DNA from: Azophilus sp965220425
Lineage (GTDB): Bacteria > Pseudomonadota > Gammaproteobacteria > Pseudomonadales > Azotimanducaceae
Length of the DNA stretch: 64,000 bases
Reading direction: 5' to 3'
Assembly: GCA_965220425.1 (NCBI GenBank)
Contig: OZ244830.1
Span: 5,208,001 to 5,272,000, forward strand
Shown here: piece by piece, positions 52,699 through 61,416 of the stretch
Numbering within the stretch: the first letter of the stretch is position 1
Layout of the letters: each line of letters starts with the position of its first letter
Position numbers and translations under genes: made by a program
Notes under the pieces: model-generated
What the model saw: only the letters and a program-made list of their open reading frames with translations
Databases searched by the model: none
What the model was told of the DNA's origin: nothing

Positions 52699-52851
52699 GC
52701 TTTCCTGACGCCTGCCGGTAAACCCCTCGAACATCCCCTCGATACGCGCCATGCGCTCCCGCAACGATCCGATATCACGATGGAGAACCCAGTGCGACCC
52801 CAGGATCGTCGCCACTACGATTACAACCTCGATCCAACTGCTTTCCATCAT
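52696..52851 (-). CDS. Small membrane protein, 51 residues
   Basis: It starts ATGATG at 52846-52851 with GGAG six bases upstream and ends TGA at 52696-52698. MMESSWIEVVIVVATILGSH is a single N-terminal transmembrane segment. It is followed by a charged amphipathic helix, DIGSLRERMARIEGMFEGF, with coiled-coil character. Tiny proteins with this membrane-anchor plus RxRMARIEG helix plan are common uncharacterised proteobacterial genes. No partner is evident. The 52852-53020 stretch behind it shows nothing. Confidence 0.65.
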   Translation of the reverse strand: MMESSWIEVVIVVATILGSHWVLHRDIGSLRERMARIEGMFEGFTGRRQES

Positions 52852-53020
52852 GGCGGCTCCGTCGACGCATGGTCATTGTGAGCACCATTATCACCCAACC
52901 GGGCAGCTGCCGTGCAGCGAAATCAGCCCCGCCGTCTGTGAGCCATTGCCCCGCCAGGCCAATTGCGCGGCGGCCATTGCGCCCGTTCACATCGCGCGTT
53001 CCCGGGGAATCACCGCCGCG

Positions 53021-53896
53021 TCAGGCGCACGAGCGCAGGCCGGACGCTGCAACTGCCGCCGGAATCGTTTCGAGGTTTCCCAACGTCAACAGGTTGGCGC
53101 CGGATACGCCCGGAATGGTCGCGGCCTCCCTGAGCAGCGCCGCGCAGATGTCGACGCCCTCGCTCTCCGGGTCCGAGGCCCGCTCCAGGCGCCGGACGAT
53201 CGATTCCGGAACCAGGGCGCCCTTGACGTTTTCCCGGATCCAGCGCGCCGCCTCGGTCGACGGCAGCGGGGACAGCGCCATGATGAAGCTCGCCCTGTGC
53301 GTCAGCTTCGCGGCAACGATGCGGGCCATGTACCTGCGGGCGACGCTCATGTCGAAGCAGATCTGCAACTGCACGAAGTTGGCGCCGGCATCGCACTTGC
53401 GGATCAGGTTCTTCGGCACCCAGTCGGCTTCCGCCGGGAACATCTCGGCATTGGCACCGATGAGAAATTCGGGCGGTAGCCGCCTGTCTTCATCCTGCTT
53501 CAAGCCCTGAATGTACGCCATGAACTCAAGTGCGGGCGTATCGTAGACATTGCGCACCCCGACCCTGGCGCTTTTGGGGATCTTCGCGCCGCGGGCGATC
53601 AGCACGCTGCTGACGCCGAGCGCCGCAGCGCCTAGAAGATCCTTCTGCAGCGCCAGCCGGTTCCGGTCGCGGCAATTCATGTGGACGACCGGGTCAATAC
53701 CGTTGCGGATCAGGAGCGCCGCCGCGGCGAGGCCCGAGATATGCGGTTGCTTGCTGTCGAGCAGTTGTACGGCATCCACCGCCGGACGCAGGGTTGCGCC
53801 CTGGTGCAGCAGCGAATCCGCATCCGGCGCGTTCGCCAGGTTCAACTGGCCGCTGACGACGAATTCCTTCGACTTTAGAGCGTCGTTGAACGTCAT
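53021..53896 (-). CDS. Methylenetetrahydrofolate reductase (MetF) family protein
   Basis: A 291-residue TIM-barrel flavoprotein of the MTHFR family. Landmarks: VDAVQLLDSKQPHISGLAAA, GIDPVVHMNCRDRNRLALQK (matching the conserved C-RDRN region), LGVSSVLIARG, KCDAGANFVQLQICFDMSVA (the GADFxxTQ-type segment, here NFVQLQ) and FIMALSPLPS. It may be a MetF paralogue for one-carbon or demethylation metabolism rather than methionine synthesis, because it is the last gene of an operon with a hydroxylase and a halogenase (gap 7 bases). Start ATG 53896. Confidence 0.83.
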   Translation of the reverse strand: MTFNDALKSKEFVVSGQLNLANAPDADSLLHQGATLRPAVDAVQLLDSKQPHISGLAAAALLIRNGIDPVVHMNCRDRNRLALQKDLLGAAALGVSSVLIARGAKIPKSARVGVRNVYDTPALEFMAYIQGLKQDEDRRLPPEFLIGANAEMFPAEADWVPKNLIRKCDAGANFVQLQICFDMSVARRYMARIVAAKLTHRASFIMALSPLPSTEAARWIRENVKGALVPESIVRRLERASDPESEGVDICAALLREAATIPGVSGANLLTLGNLETIPAAVAASGLRSCA

Positions 53897-53903
53897 GCCG
53901 AAC

Positions 53904-55685
53904 TCATCGCGATGCGTAGTCCGGCATGCCGACCATGCGCTTCAGCCAGGCGTCGTGCGGCGGCAGCTTTGCCTGCGCGTTCTGGATCGCATCGAGAACC
54001 TGTTTGTGAATCGACGGCCGCGGGCGGTCCTTGCCGAACCACTGGTTGCATTCATCCTGCAGAAAGCCCATGCCGTACAGAATGGCCTCGTAGCTGTGGT
54101 GGTTCCAGAGTCTGCCCGTATCGATGGGACACCGGCCGTCAAGTGCGCCGCGCGACGATCCGGCCGATGCATCCGCCTGGCCCGGAAGCAGTTGATCGAC
54201 GAAATCGGATGCGCTCGGGGGTTTGATGCGCCAGAAGTCGAGCTTCGCCCGCAACCTGTCGTTGGTCCGCTCCGGCCGGCCGGCCTCACGCCAGAATTCC
54301 GTGTCCGTTCTGCGTGTCAGGCAATAGTGCATGTTGATGAAGTCGAGGATCTCGTAGTAACGGTTCTGCATGATGCGATTGAAGCGAAACGCCAACGGCT
54401 CCATGTCGTTGCCGTGCGGGAAGTGCTCCGCCAGCAACTCCGCGGCGATCTCGTTCAGGTACAGGCCCGTCGACTCCAGGGGTTCCAGAAAGCCGCCGGC
54501 CAGCCCCATCGCCACACAGTTCCTGTGCCAGAGTTTCTCCCGCACGCCGACCTTGAAACGGACCAGCCGCGTGTCGAGCCGCTCGGCATGAGGGCCTTCG
54601 TAGTTGCGGATTTCGCGCTCGGCTTCTTCTTCGCCGATGAAGGCGCTCGAATGAACGTAACCGACACCCCGGCGATTCTGTAACGGGATATCCCAGACCC
54701 AGCCCGCCGACAGCGCCGTCGCCTGCGTGTGCGGGCGCACGAATCCGGGATAGTGCGCCTCATAGGGCACCGGCATGACCAGCGCGCGGTCGCAGAGCAG
54801 CCACGACGAGAAGTCGACCCAGCGAACGCCCAGCGTCTTCTCGATCAGGACGGCGGCGAACCCGGTGCAGTCGATGAACAGGTCCGCTTCCAGGCGCCGG
54901 CCGCTCTTGGTTGCAAGCGCGGCGATTCGGCCGTCTTCGGCCAACTGCACATCGGTGACGTGCTCGCGATGATGAGTGACCCCTCGAGTCGTGGAGAAGT
55001 CCCGCAGATAGTCCGCGTACTTCAGCGCATTCATATGAAAGGCGTAGCCCACCGGTATGCCGAGATTGGGCTGGTCGAACGCTTTCGGCGCGAGACCCAT
55101 CTCACACAATACCGGCTGCGCCGATATGGTGTTCATGTAGGGCACCGAGCGATCGCTCATGAGCCAGCGCCGGCCGGCATCGTCCCTCAAGCCCGCACCG
55201 TAACGGCTGAACGGGTGGTGATAGAACCGGCGTTTGCCGTCGAGCCAGTTGACGAAACGGATCGATGCCTTGAAAGTCGCATCGGCGGCTTTCATGAACT
55301 CCAGTTCATCGATACCGATCATCGCCAGCGTACGGTTGATGTTCGGCACCGTTGCCTCGCCGACGCCGATGCGGGGCACGTCCGGCGATTCGACAAGGCC
55401 CACGTCCACGACTTTCCGGTTACCGGCTCTTGTGGAGGGCAAGCCCCTCGCGCTCCCCGGCTGAGGGCTCCTTGCTTGCGAGGGGTGCACCCTCGCGCTC
55501 CCCGGCTGAGGGCTCCTTGCTTGCGAGGGGTGCCCCCTCGCGCTCCCCGGCTGAGTGTTTCCTGCGAGGGGCAAGCCCCTCGCGCTCCCCGGCTGAGGGC
55601 TCCCATTCAGCGCCGCGTTCAGGTAGGCCGCCGCGGTCCAGCCCGCTGAACCGCCCCCGACCACCAGAACCTTCTTCGTTCGCAT
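53904..55685 (-). CDS. Flavin-dependent tryptophan-halogenase family protein with an in-frame 60-residue repeat insertion
   Basis: 593 residues. The FAD loop VLVVGGGSAGWTAAAYL (residues 7-23), LVESPDVPRIGVGEATVP, the catalytic-lysine segment ATFKASIRFVNW, and the halogenase signature GWVWDIP (WxWxIP) near residue 330 are present. Residues 29-88 are an insertion made of four tandem REP-like units (repeated QPGSARG). Subtracting 60 turns Lys139 into position 79, the catalytic lysine number in PrnA and RebH. The insert lies between the FAD loop and the next strand, probably a surface loop. Substrate unknown; such enzymes often sit in TonB-receptor nutrient loci. Operon with hydroxylase (gap 5) and MTHFR. 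Confidence 0.88.
   Translation of the reverse strand: MRTKKVLVVGGGSAGWTAAAYLNAALNGSPQPGSARGLPLAGNTQPGSARGHPSQARSPQPGSARVHPSQARSPQPGSARGLPSTRAGNRKVVDVGLVESPDVPRIGVGEATVPNINRTLAMIGIDELEFMKAADATFKASIRFVNWLDGKRRFYHHPFSRYGAGLRDDAGRRWLMSDRSVPYMNTISAQPVLCEMGLAPKAFDQPNLGIPVGYAFHMNALKYADYLRDFSTTRGVTHHREHVTDVQLAEDGRIAALATKSGRRLEADLFIDCTGFAAVLIEKTLGVRWVDFSSWLLCDRALVMPVPYEAHYPGFVRPHTQATALSAGWVWDIPLQNRRGVGYVHSSAFIGEEEAEREIRNYEGPHAERLDTRLVRFKVGVREKLWHRNCVAMGLAGGFLEPLESTGLYLNEIAAELLAEHFPHGNDMEPLAFRFNRIMQNRYYEILDFINMHYCLTRRTDTEFWREAGRPERTNDRLRAKLDFWRIKPPSASDFVDQLLPGQADASAGSSRGALDGRCPIDTGRLWNHHSYEAILYGMGFLQDECNQWFGKDRPRPSIHKQVLDAIQNAQAKLPPHDAWLKRMVGMPDYASR
55422..55601. repeat. Four tandem REP-like units inside the halogenase gene
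   Basis: The GCGCTCCCCGGCTGAG core occurs at 55450, 55495, 55540 and 55582, a period of 45, 45 and 42 bases. All are multiples of three. Each unit has hairpin arms such as GCGAGGGG and CCCCTCGC. Single units of the same family occur at 4695-4727 and 26222-26261. The tract reads through in frame. Confidence 0.88.
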
Positions 55686-55690
55686 GGCGT

Positions 55691-56344
55691 TCAGTTGACG
55701 GCAGCCGGGATTTCGGGCGGAACCCTGAATGCCAGGTTTTCGGGCTGGATGCTCAGGCTCTCGGGTCGCGTCTTGCCCCGGCCCGGGTCATAGGCAAGCG
55801 GACCGGGCGGAATGTAGTCGAAGATGAACGTGATCCGGTCCTCCGGTCCCCGGTTGGCTACGCTGTGCTGAGCCTGGTTGTTGATCTCGTAGGCCTGGCC
55901 GGGTTCGAGCTGATAGGGCCGCCCGTGGATCGTGTACCAGACCTTGGGATTGGTCGTGATCGGCACATGGATACGGTGCGCGCAATGGAACGACTGGTGA
56001 ATGTCGCTGTGCGCCCTGATTCTGCTGCCGGCCTCGAGGCACGCGGCAATCGCGCGAATGACCTCACCGCCATCGGGATAGTGCCTTGTGACGATTTGCT
56101 GCATGACCGGCAAGGCAGCGTCGGCTATCCGCTTCCAGCCGGGCCCCCGGCTGACCGGTCCGACCGGCCAGTTGTCGTCGTCCAGGGCGATTGCCACGAT
56201 CGACCGGGTCTGATCGTGTACATAGAACGACTCCTGGCGGGTCCGGTCTTCGCACCAGGCGATATCCTCCTGACCGAGGACCGCATCGCGCAGCGCCGTC
56301 GCGTCAACGGCGCCGAGATCGCGCAACGGTACTTCGATGTCCAT
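55691..56344 (-). CDS. Aspartyl/asparaginyl beta-hydroxylase-like dioxygenase
   Basis: About 217 residues of the 2-oxoglutarate/Fe(II) family. Iron ligands are H112 and D114 (AHSDIHQ) and H160 (NNQAQHSVANRG), with Arg170 (EDRITFIFDY) placed to bind 2-oxoglutarate. HRIHVPITTNPKVWYTIHG is the typical strand between them. It hydroxylates Asp/Asn or a small-molecule analogue. ATG 56344 is chosen by domain fit. First gene of the operon hydroxylase - halogenase - MTHFR. It is divergent from a sulfotransferase 61 bases away, so a shared control region is likely. Confidence 0.86.
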   Translation of the reverse strand: MDIEVPLRDLGAVDATALRDAVLGQEDIAWCEDRTRQESFYVHDQTRSIVAIALDDDNWPVGPVSRGPGWKRIADAALPVMQQIVTRHYPDGGEVIRAIAACLEAGSRIRAHSDIHQSFHCAHRIHVPITTNPKVWYTIHGRPYQLEPGQAYEINNQAQHSVANRGPEDRITFIFDYIPPGPLAYDPGRGKTRPESLSIQPENLAFRVPPEIPAAVN

Positions 56345-56405
56345 GGTGATGGGCGATGTAAGATAGTTCGAATTTCTTGCCGCGCCAGCGTAAGTTCGAC
56401 CATCC

Positions 56406-57377
56406 ATGAATGCAAACGAGCATCAGGCCCTCGCCCTGGACGATCCGCGCTTTGCGCTGGTCGACGGCAGGACGAGGCCGGACTTCATGCTGGTAGGCGG
56501 AATGAAATGCGGTACCACGTCGTTCGCGCGGTACCTGTCGGCCCATCCACAGGTCGATCTTGCCGGCCCGAAGGAACCCAACTACTGGTCCTGGCACAGA
56601 TACCCCGCCAGGTACCAGGATTTCTTCGTCAACGAGTCGCCGCTTGGCGATCCGGGTGCGGATCGGCACGTGAGCGGTGAGTTCTCGACGTCGTATCTCG
56701 TCCACCCGCTCGCGCCGCGACGGGTTCGCGCCAACCTGCCGGACTTGAAAGTGTTCGTGCTGCTCAGAAACCCGGCCGACCGCGCCTGGTCCCATTTCGT
56801 CATGTCGAAACGCGCCGGTCTCGAGAACGAGTGTTCGTTCGAGGAAATCGTGCGCCGCGAGATCGATGAGGCCCCGGAATTGCTTGCGGCGCACCAGCGA
56901 GGTTTTGTTTGCCCGGACGGTACGCCAAATTCCTGTTATTCGGCTGTCGACGGCGCACCGCTACTTGTCGCCGAACACCGGCGAGGCCTGCCGGCGAGGA
57001 GGCTCCGCGACGAAGTGGACCTCCGGGATTTCTACTATCGGAGCTATGTGTTCCGGTCGATCTATCACGACCAGTTGCAGCGTTGGATGCGCCTTTATCC
57101 CCGTCGGCAACTGATGATCGTCCAGTCCGAAAAGTTCTTCGCGAACAGTGCATGCAACATGAGCGCGGCGGCGCACTTCCTGGGGCTGCGGCCATTCGAT
57201 TTCGACCAGGCAAGGCAGTTGCGGCGGCGCTGGGATGCCGGCGCCGGTAACGCCCGTCAGTTACCCCGGGACTACCCCGCAATGAGCGACAGGGCGCGCG
57301 CGTTGCTGGTTGATTTCTTTGCCTCCCACAATGAACGCCTATACCGCCTGACGGGCGAGAACTACGGCTGGGGCTGA
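56406..57377 (+). CDS. Sulfotransferase (heparan-sulfate-sulfotransferase-like)
   Basis: A 323-residue single-domain PAPS-dependent enzyme with no TPR arm. PDFMLVGGMKCGTTSFARYL (residues 26-45) is the 5'-phosphosulfate loop, GPKEPNYW follows, and LKVFVLLRNPADRAWSHF is the 3'-phosphate motif. The catalytic base is probably in KEPNYWSWHR or the HVSGEFSTSYL region. It resembles glycan O- or N-sulfotransferases. ATG 56406. It is a different subfamily from the three TPR-sulfotransferases nearby and probably acts with the halogenase/hydroxylase operon or on a surface glycan. Confidence 0.87.
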   Translation: MNANEHQALALDDPRFALVDGRTRPDFMLVGGMKCGTTSFARYLSAHPQVDLAGPKEPNYWSWHRYPARYQDFFVNESPLGDPGADRHVSGEFSTSYLVHPLAPRRVRANLPDLKVFVLLRNPADRAWSHFVMSKRAGLENECSFEEIVRREIDEAPELLAAHQRGFVCPDGTPNSCYSAVDGAPLLVAEHRRGLPARRLRDEVDLRDFYYRSYVFRSIYHDQLQRWMRLYPRRQLMIVQSEKFFANSACNMSAAAHFLGLRPFDFDQARQLRRRWDAGAGNARQLPRDYPAMSDRARALLVDFFASHNERLYRLTGENYGWG

Positions 57378-57382
57378 CTAGT

Positions 57383-57616
57383 GCTCCAAGCCGCTCATTG
57401 AGATATCGAATGTTGTTTGTTTTTTCACGGTTGCTTCCAAATACGCTGAAGTTGTTCCGGGTACAAACCGCGCTGGCCGCGCCCTCGCCGGTCTTTTTGC
57501 CGGTTGCGCGCACATGCTCGCTCCACCATAGGCGTGGCTATGCTTTGAGCTCGCGAGCACGCGCAACCGGCAAAAATCCTCGGCGCTCGTCGCGGCCCTT
57601 GGTGCAATATGCGGGC
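57383..57616 (-). repeat. Dispersed repeat B, copy 2
   Basis: Inverted copy of the element at 26166-26447, without the nested REP-like unit. Shared segments include GTGCTCGCGAGCT, GCCTATGGTGGAGCGAGCAT and GAGGGCGCGGCCAGCGC, and both end near GAGCGGCTTGG / AAGCGGCTTGG. It fills most of the 330-base gap 57378-57707, where I see no gene. Confidence 0.7.
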
Positions 57617-57707
57617 CAGTCGACCAAACCCGACATTTTTCGATCAGTGGCCGCGGCGACGTTTCGGGCAAGGCGCGGTCGCGTAGACGTGGCGGCACCA
57701 CCGGGTC

Positions 57708-58646
57708 ATGACGATTAGGCTGCCCAGGCTCGTCGCGACATCGGTCGTGCGCGGCAACCACAGGGACAAGAGTCAGGGCGGTGTTTATGTCGTCGATTTC
57801 GAGAAGCAGACGCTAGAGCAGCTCTTCGACTGGAACTCGGGCGCCATGGATTTCGAAGGCGCCAGCGGCGACCGGGGCTTGCGAGGCATCGCCATCAGCG
57901 ACGAAGATGTACTCATCGCCGCAAGCGATGTGCTGTTTCGCTGCGACCGCAGTTTCAGAATCAAGACATTCAGCCGGAACCGCTACCTGGACGACTGCCA
58001 TGAGATCTGCCGATACCAGGACAAGGTCTTCCTGACGTCGCCGGGTTTCGACAGCCTGCTCGCATTCGACCTGGGTACGAAAGAATATATCTGGGGCTAC
58101 CACCTGATCCGGCAATACGGCCGCTGGACCGGCCATACGTTCGACCCGCGTTCGAATACGGGGCCGGTGCCCGTCAACGACTATCACATCAACATGGTGC
58201 ACGTGGACAAGACCGGTATCTACTTCAGCGGCCTGCGCACCAACGCGCTGCTGCACCTCGACAACAGCATGGAAGTATCCGTGGCGTGCTCGCTGCCCCC
58301 CGATGTACACAACGCACGACCGTATCGCGACGGCGTGCTGTTGAACGACACGGAGAGCGGTTGCGTGCGCTACGCCGGGCGCGACGGTAAAAGTCTCGCT
58401 TTCAAGACAGCCTCTTACGATGAGGCGGACATCGAGTTCGCCGGCAAGGACGAAACCGGCGACCTGCGGCAGGGGTTCGCGCGCGGCTTGTGTGCGCTTG
58501 GGGAGAGGTTCGTGGCCGCCGGTTCCTCGCCGTCGACGATCGGCCTGTACGATTTCGAGGGGGAGCAGAGAGTCGGGTCCGTCAACCTGACCATGGACAT
58601 TCGCAACGCCATCCACGGTCTTGCGCCCTGGCCATTCGAGGCTTGA
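57708..58646 (+). CDS. Beta-propeller-like protein of unknown function
   Basis: 312 residues with no signal peptide. The sequence shows strand-turn repeats typical of a propeller: GGVYVVDFEKQTLEQLFDW, RGIAISDEDVLIAASDVLFR, HEICRYQDKVFLTSPGFDSL, LAFDLGTKEYIWGYHLI and HINMVHVDKTGIYFSGLRTN. It has some likeness to TIGR03032/DUF4915-type proteins that accompany sulfotransferases, but I cannot confirm membership. No catalytic residues are evident. It follows the sulfotransferase at 56406 on the same strand after a repeat-filled gap. A role in the same surface or small-molecule modification is an inference. Confidence 0.65.
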   Translation: MTIRLPRLVATSVVRGNHRDKSQGGVYVVDFEKQTLEQLFDWNSGAMDFEGASGDRGLRGIAISDEDVLIAASDVLFRCDRSFRIKTFSRNRYLDDCHEICRYQDKVFLTSPGFDSLLAFDLGTKEYIWGYHLIRQYGRWTGHTFDPRSNTGPVPVNDYHINMVHVDKTGIYFSGLRTNALLHLDNSMEVSVACSLPPDVHNARPYRDGVLLNDTESGCVRYAGRDGKSLAFKTASYDEADIEFAGKDETGDLRQGFARGLCALGERFVAAGSSPSTIGLYDFEGEQRVGSVNLTMDIRNAIHGLAPWPFEA

Positions 58647-58829
58647 GACAAGCTGTGTTGTCCTGTCATTTTACAATATAGAACAAACATCGGCGGTGTC
58701 TCGGACAGGTCAGGAATCTCGATAGCTGTCGGCCGCGCGATGGCAGCCCGTTGGTAGCCGGGACTCTGTTCTGATAAAACTACCAACCGCAGGACGCCCG
58801 GAAGCACCCTTGAGCCAGGGTTAGTTATT

Positions 58830-61250
58830 GTGAAAGACCATTCCCGCGTCGTCGTCATCGGTGGCGGTATCGTCGGGGCCGCCGTGCTCTATCACCTGAC
58901 CAAACTGGGGTGGCCGGACGTCGTTCTCGTCGAGCGCAGGCAGTTGACCGCCGGTTCCACCTGGCACGCCGCCGGCGGCTTTCACGCCATGAACAGCGAT
59001 CCGAACGTGGCGCGACTGCAGGCCTACGGCATATCCGTGTACCGGGAAGTCGAAGAGATCAGCGGCCAGGACGTCGGCATGCACCTCACCGGCGGCATCC
59101 AGGTTGCGGCAACCGGTGAGCGCTGGGAGAACATCCGATACGAACATGCGAAACACCAGGTTCTCGGTATCGACAGCCACCTGCTGACCCCAAACGAGAT
59201 AAAGAAGCTCTGCCCGATCATGGACACCAGCGGCGTGATCGGCGGACTGTTCGACGGCAACGAAGGCCACATCGATCCCTACGGCTCGACGCAAGCGCTG
59301 GCGAAAGCCGCGCGCCAGGGCGGCGCCGAAGTCTACGTGAACACGATGGTGACGGACCTGGTGCACAAGCCGGACGGCGCCTGGACCGTCGTTACCGACC
59401 GGGGAAACATCCAGTGCGAACACGTCGTCAACGCGGCCGGGCTGTGGGCCCGCGAAGTCGGGGCGATGGCCGGCGTGCACGTTCCCATCGTGCCGATGGA
59501 ACATCATTACCTGCTGACCGAGGGCATCGGCGAATTAGCCGGATGGGACGGCGAGTTGCCGCTGGTTCTCGATCTCGACGGGGAGATGTACCTGCGCCAG
59601 GAGCACAACGGCGTACTGCTTGGCGTGTACGAGCGGAATTCGACACCCTGGTCCGTGCGGGGAACCCCTTGGGACTTCGGCGAAACCGATCTCCTGGAAG
59701 TACGGCTCGACGATATCGCCGATGCGCTGACGAAGGGTTTCGAGAGATTCCCGTCCGTGGCGGAAGCCGGTATACGGCGCGTCATCAATGGGCCCTTCAC
59801 GTTCGCGCCGGACGGCAATCCGCTCGTGGGCCCGGTGCGCGGCGTGCGCAATTACTGGTCCTGCTGCGGCGTCATGGCGGGATTCAGCCAGGGCAGCGGC
59901 GTGGCGCTGGCGCTGGCGCAGTGGATGATCGACGGCGAGCCCGAGGGCGATGTGTTCGCAATGGACATAAACCGCTTCGGCTCCCATGCGACGAGCGCCT
60001 ACGCAGTCGAGAAAGGCAGGGAGTTCTACGAGAACCGCTTCTATCTCCTGTGCCCCAACGACGAATGGCCCGCCGCGCGCCCGCTCAAGACATCGGCCGT
60101 CCATGACCGGCTGCAGGCGGCCAATGCCGTTTTCGGAGAATCCTTCGGTCTCGAAGTACCCCTCTGGTTCGCGCCCGGGGGAACCGAACCGGTCGAACGG
60201 CCGAGCTTCCGGCGCTCGAATTCCCATGACCCGGTCGGCGAGGAATGCCGCGCGGTCGCCGGCAGCGTCGGCATACTCGATGGTTCGTCGTTCGCGAAGT
60301 ACGACGTGTCGGGTCCGGACAGCGTCGCCTGGCTCAACCGGTTGTTCGCCAGCCGCCTGCCGGCCGTGGGCCGGGTGCGCATGGGTCCCATGCTTTCGCC
60401 GTCCGGTCATATGAAAGGCGACCTGACCCTGATGCGCATCGCAGACGGCGTTTTCCGGATCGTCGGTTCCGGCTACCTGCAGGAATTCCACATGCTGTGG
60501 TTCGAGCAGCACCTCGGCGATTGCGATGCCGATATCCGCAATCGCTCCGATGACCTGACGACGATCGCGATCGCCGGACCGGCATCCCGCGAGTTGATGA
60601 AGTCGGTCGCCGAAGGGGATTTCGAACCCGGCGCGATGCCGTTCATGTCGGTGCGCACCATGGATGTCGGGCGGGCCGAGGCCCAGGTGGTCAGGCTGTC
60701 GTTCACGGGTGAACTCGGCTACGAAATCTACGTTCCGACACCGTTCGCGGGCCCCGTCTACGACCGCCTGCTCGAGGCCGGCCGGAAGTTCGATATCCGG
60801 CCGTTCGGCAATCGCGCACTGGTGTGCATGGGCATGGAAAAGAGCTTCGGCGTCTGGTCCCGGGAATTCACGCCGGACTACACGCCGGTCATGTGCGGCA
60901 TGGACCGGTGGATCGACTACGGCAAGAAGGGCTTCGTGGGCCGCGAGGCGGCGCTGGCCGACCGCGATGCAACGCCCGGGCACAGGCTGGCCGCGTTCGA
61001 GATCGATGCCGGCGAAGCGGATGCGTGGGGCTATGAACCGATCTGGCTCGATGAGGACTACGCCGGCTTCGTAACCTCCGGCGCATACGGACACCGGGTC
61101 GGGAAAAGCCTGGCGCTGGGCTACGTGAAAACGCCCTGTCTGGAAACGCCGGCAAGCGAGTTCCGCGTGCACCTGGTCGATGGCAAGAGGCCGGCCCGCA
61201 TTCTGCCGGAGCCCCCCTACGACCCGCGCGCCTCGAAAATGCGGGCATAG
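58830..61250 (+). CDS. FAD-dependent dimethylglycine/sarcosine-dehydrogenase-like protein with GcvT domains
   Basis: 806 residues. Residues 1-400 are a DAO-type FAD domain: VVVIGGGIVGAAVLYHL, then LTAGSTWHAAGGFH, where the His of the WHAAG motif is the usual covalent FAD attachment site in this family. Residues 420-800 are GcvT-like folate-binding domains (GILDGSSFAKYDVSGPDSVA, RLSFTGELGYEIYVPTPFAG, HRVGKSLALGYV). It probably oxidatively demethylates an N-methyl amino acid, passing formaldehyde to tetrahydrofolate, which would link to the MTHFR-like gene 5 kb upstream. GTG start at 58830 with AGGG upstream. Confidence 0.9.
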   Translation: MKDHSRVVVIGGGIVGAAVLYHLTKLGWPDVVLVERRQLTAGSTWHAAGGFHAMNSDPNVARLQAYGISVYREVEEISGQDVGMHLTGGIQVAATGERWENIRYEHAKHQVLGIDSHLLTPNEIKKLCPIMDTSGVIGGLFDGNEGHIDPYGSTQALAKAARQGGAEVYVNTMVTDLVHKPDGAWTVVTDRGNIQCEHVVNAAGLWAREVGAMAGVHVPIVPMEHHYLLTEGIGELAGWDGELPLVLDLDGEMYLRQEHNGVLLGVYERNSTPWSVRGTPWDFGETDLLEVRLDDIADALTKGFERFPSVAEAGIRRVINGPFTFAPDGNPLVGPVRGVRNYWSCCGVMAGFSQGSGVALALAQWMIDGEPEGDVFAMDINRFGSHATSAYAVEKGREFYENRFYLLCPNDEWPAARPLKTSAVHDRLQAANAVFGESFGLEVPLWFAPGGTEPVERPSFRRSNSHDPVGEECRAVAGSVGILDGSSFAKYDVSGPDSVAWLNRLFASRLPAVGRVRMGPMLSPSGHMKGDLTLMRIADGVFRIVGSGYLQEFHMLWFEQHLGDCDADIRNRSDDLTTIAIAGPASRELMKSVAEGDFEPGAMPFMSVRTMDVGRAEAQVVRLSFTGELGYEIYVPTPFAGPVYDRLLEAGRKFDIRPFGNRALVCMGMEKSFGVWSREFTPDYTPVMCGMDRWIDYGKKGFVGREAALADRDATPGHRLAAFEIDAGEADAWGYEPIWLDEDYAGFVTSGAYGHRVGKSLALGYVKTPCLETPASEFRVHLVDGKRPARILPEPPYDPRASKMRA

Positions 61251-61348
61251 CGGGCGCATGGTGCCGGGCGCCCGGATGCTTCCGTCTACAGGAGATACGT
61301 CACGGTGCCGTGCTGTAGAACCCGGACCTGCCTTTTGAGTGCCGACAT

Positions 61349-61412
61349 GCCAACAAAACCGTTGCAACTCCGTTTAGTCAACGATATTGTTGGCAACGTA
61401 TTTGTTGGCGAC
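61349..61412. promoter_or_regulatory. Iterated GTTGGC motifs before the ATPase pair
   Basis: GCCAAC (61351, inverted), GTTGCAAC (61361), GTTGGCAAC (61389) and GTTGGCGAC (61404) crowd the 70 bases before the first ATPase start. They may be an operator array. The rest of 61251-61348 shows nothing. Confidence 0.35.
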
Positions 61413-61416
61413 TGAA

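Noticed and set aside
55422..55601. Tandem repeats with 45-bp period that could be taken for a CRISPR array
   Set aside because: There are no unique spacers, the units abut directly, they read through in frame in the halogenase, and no cas gene is nearby.
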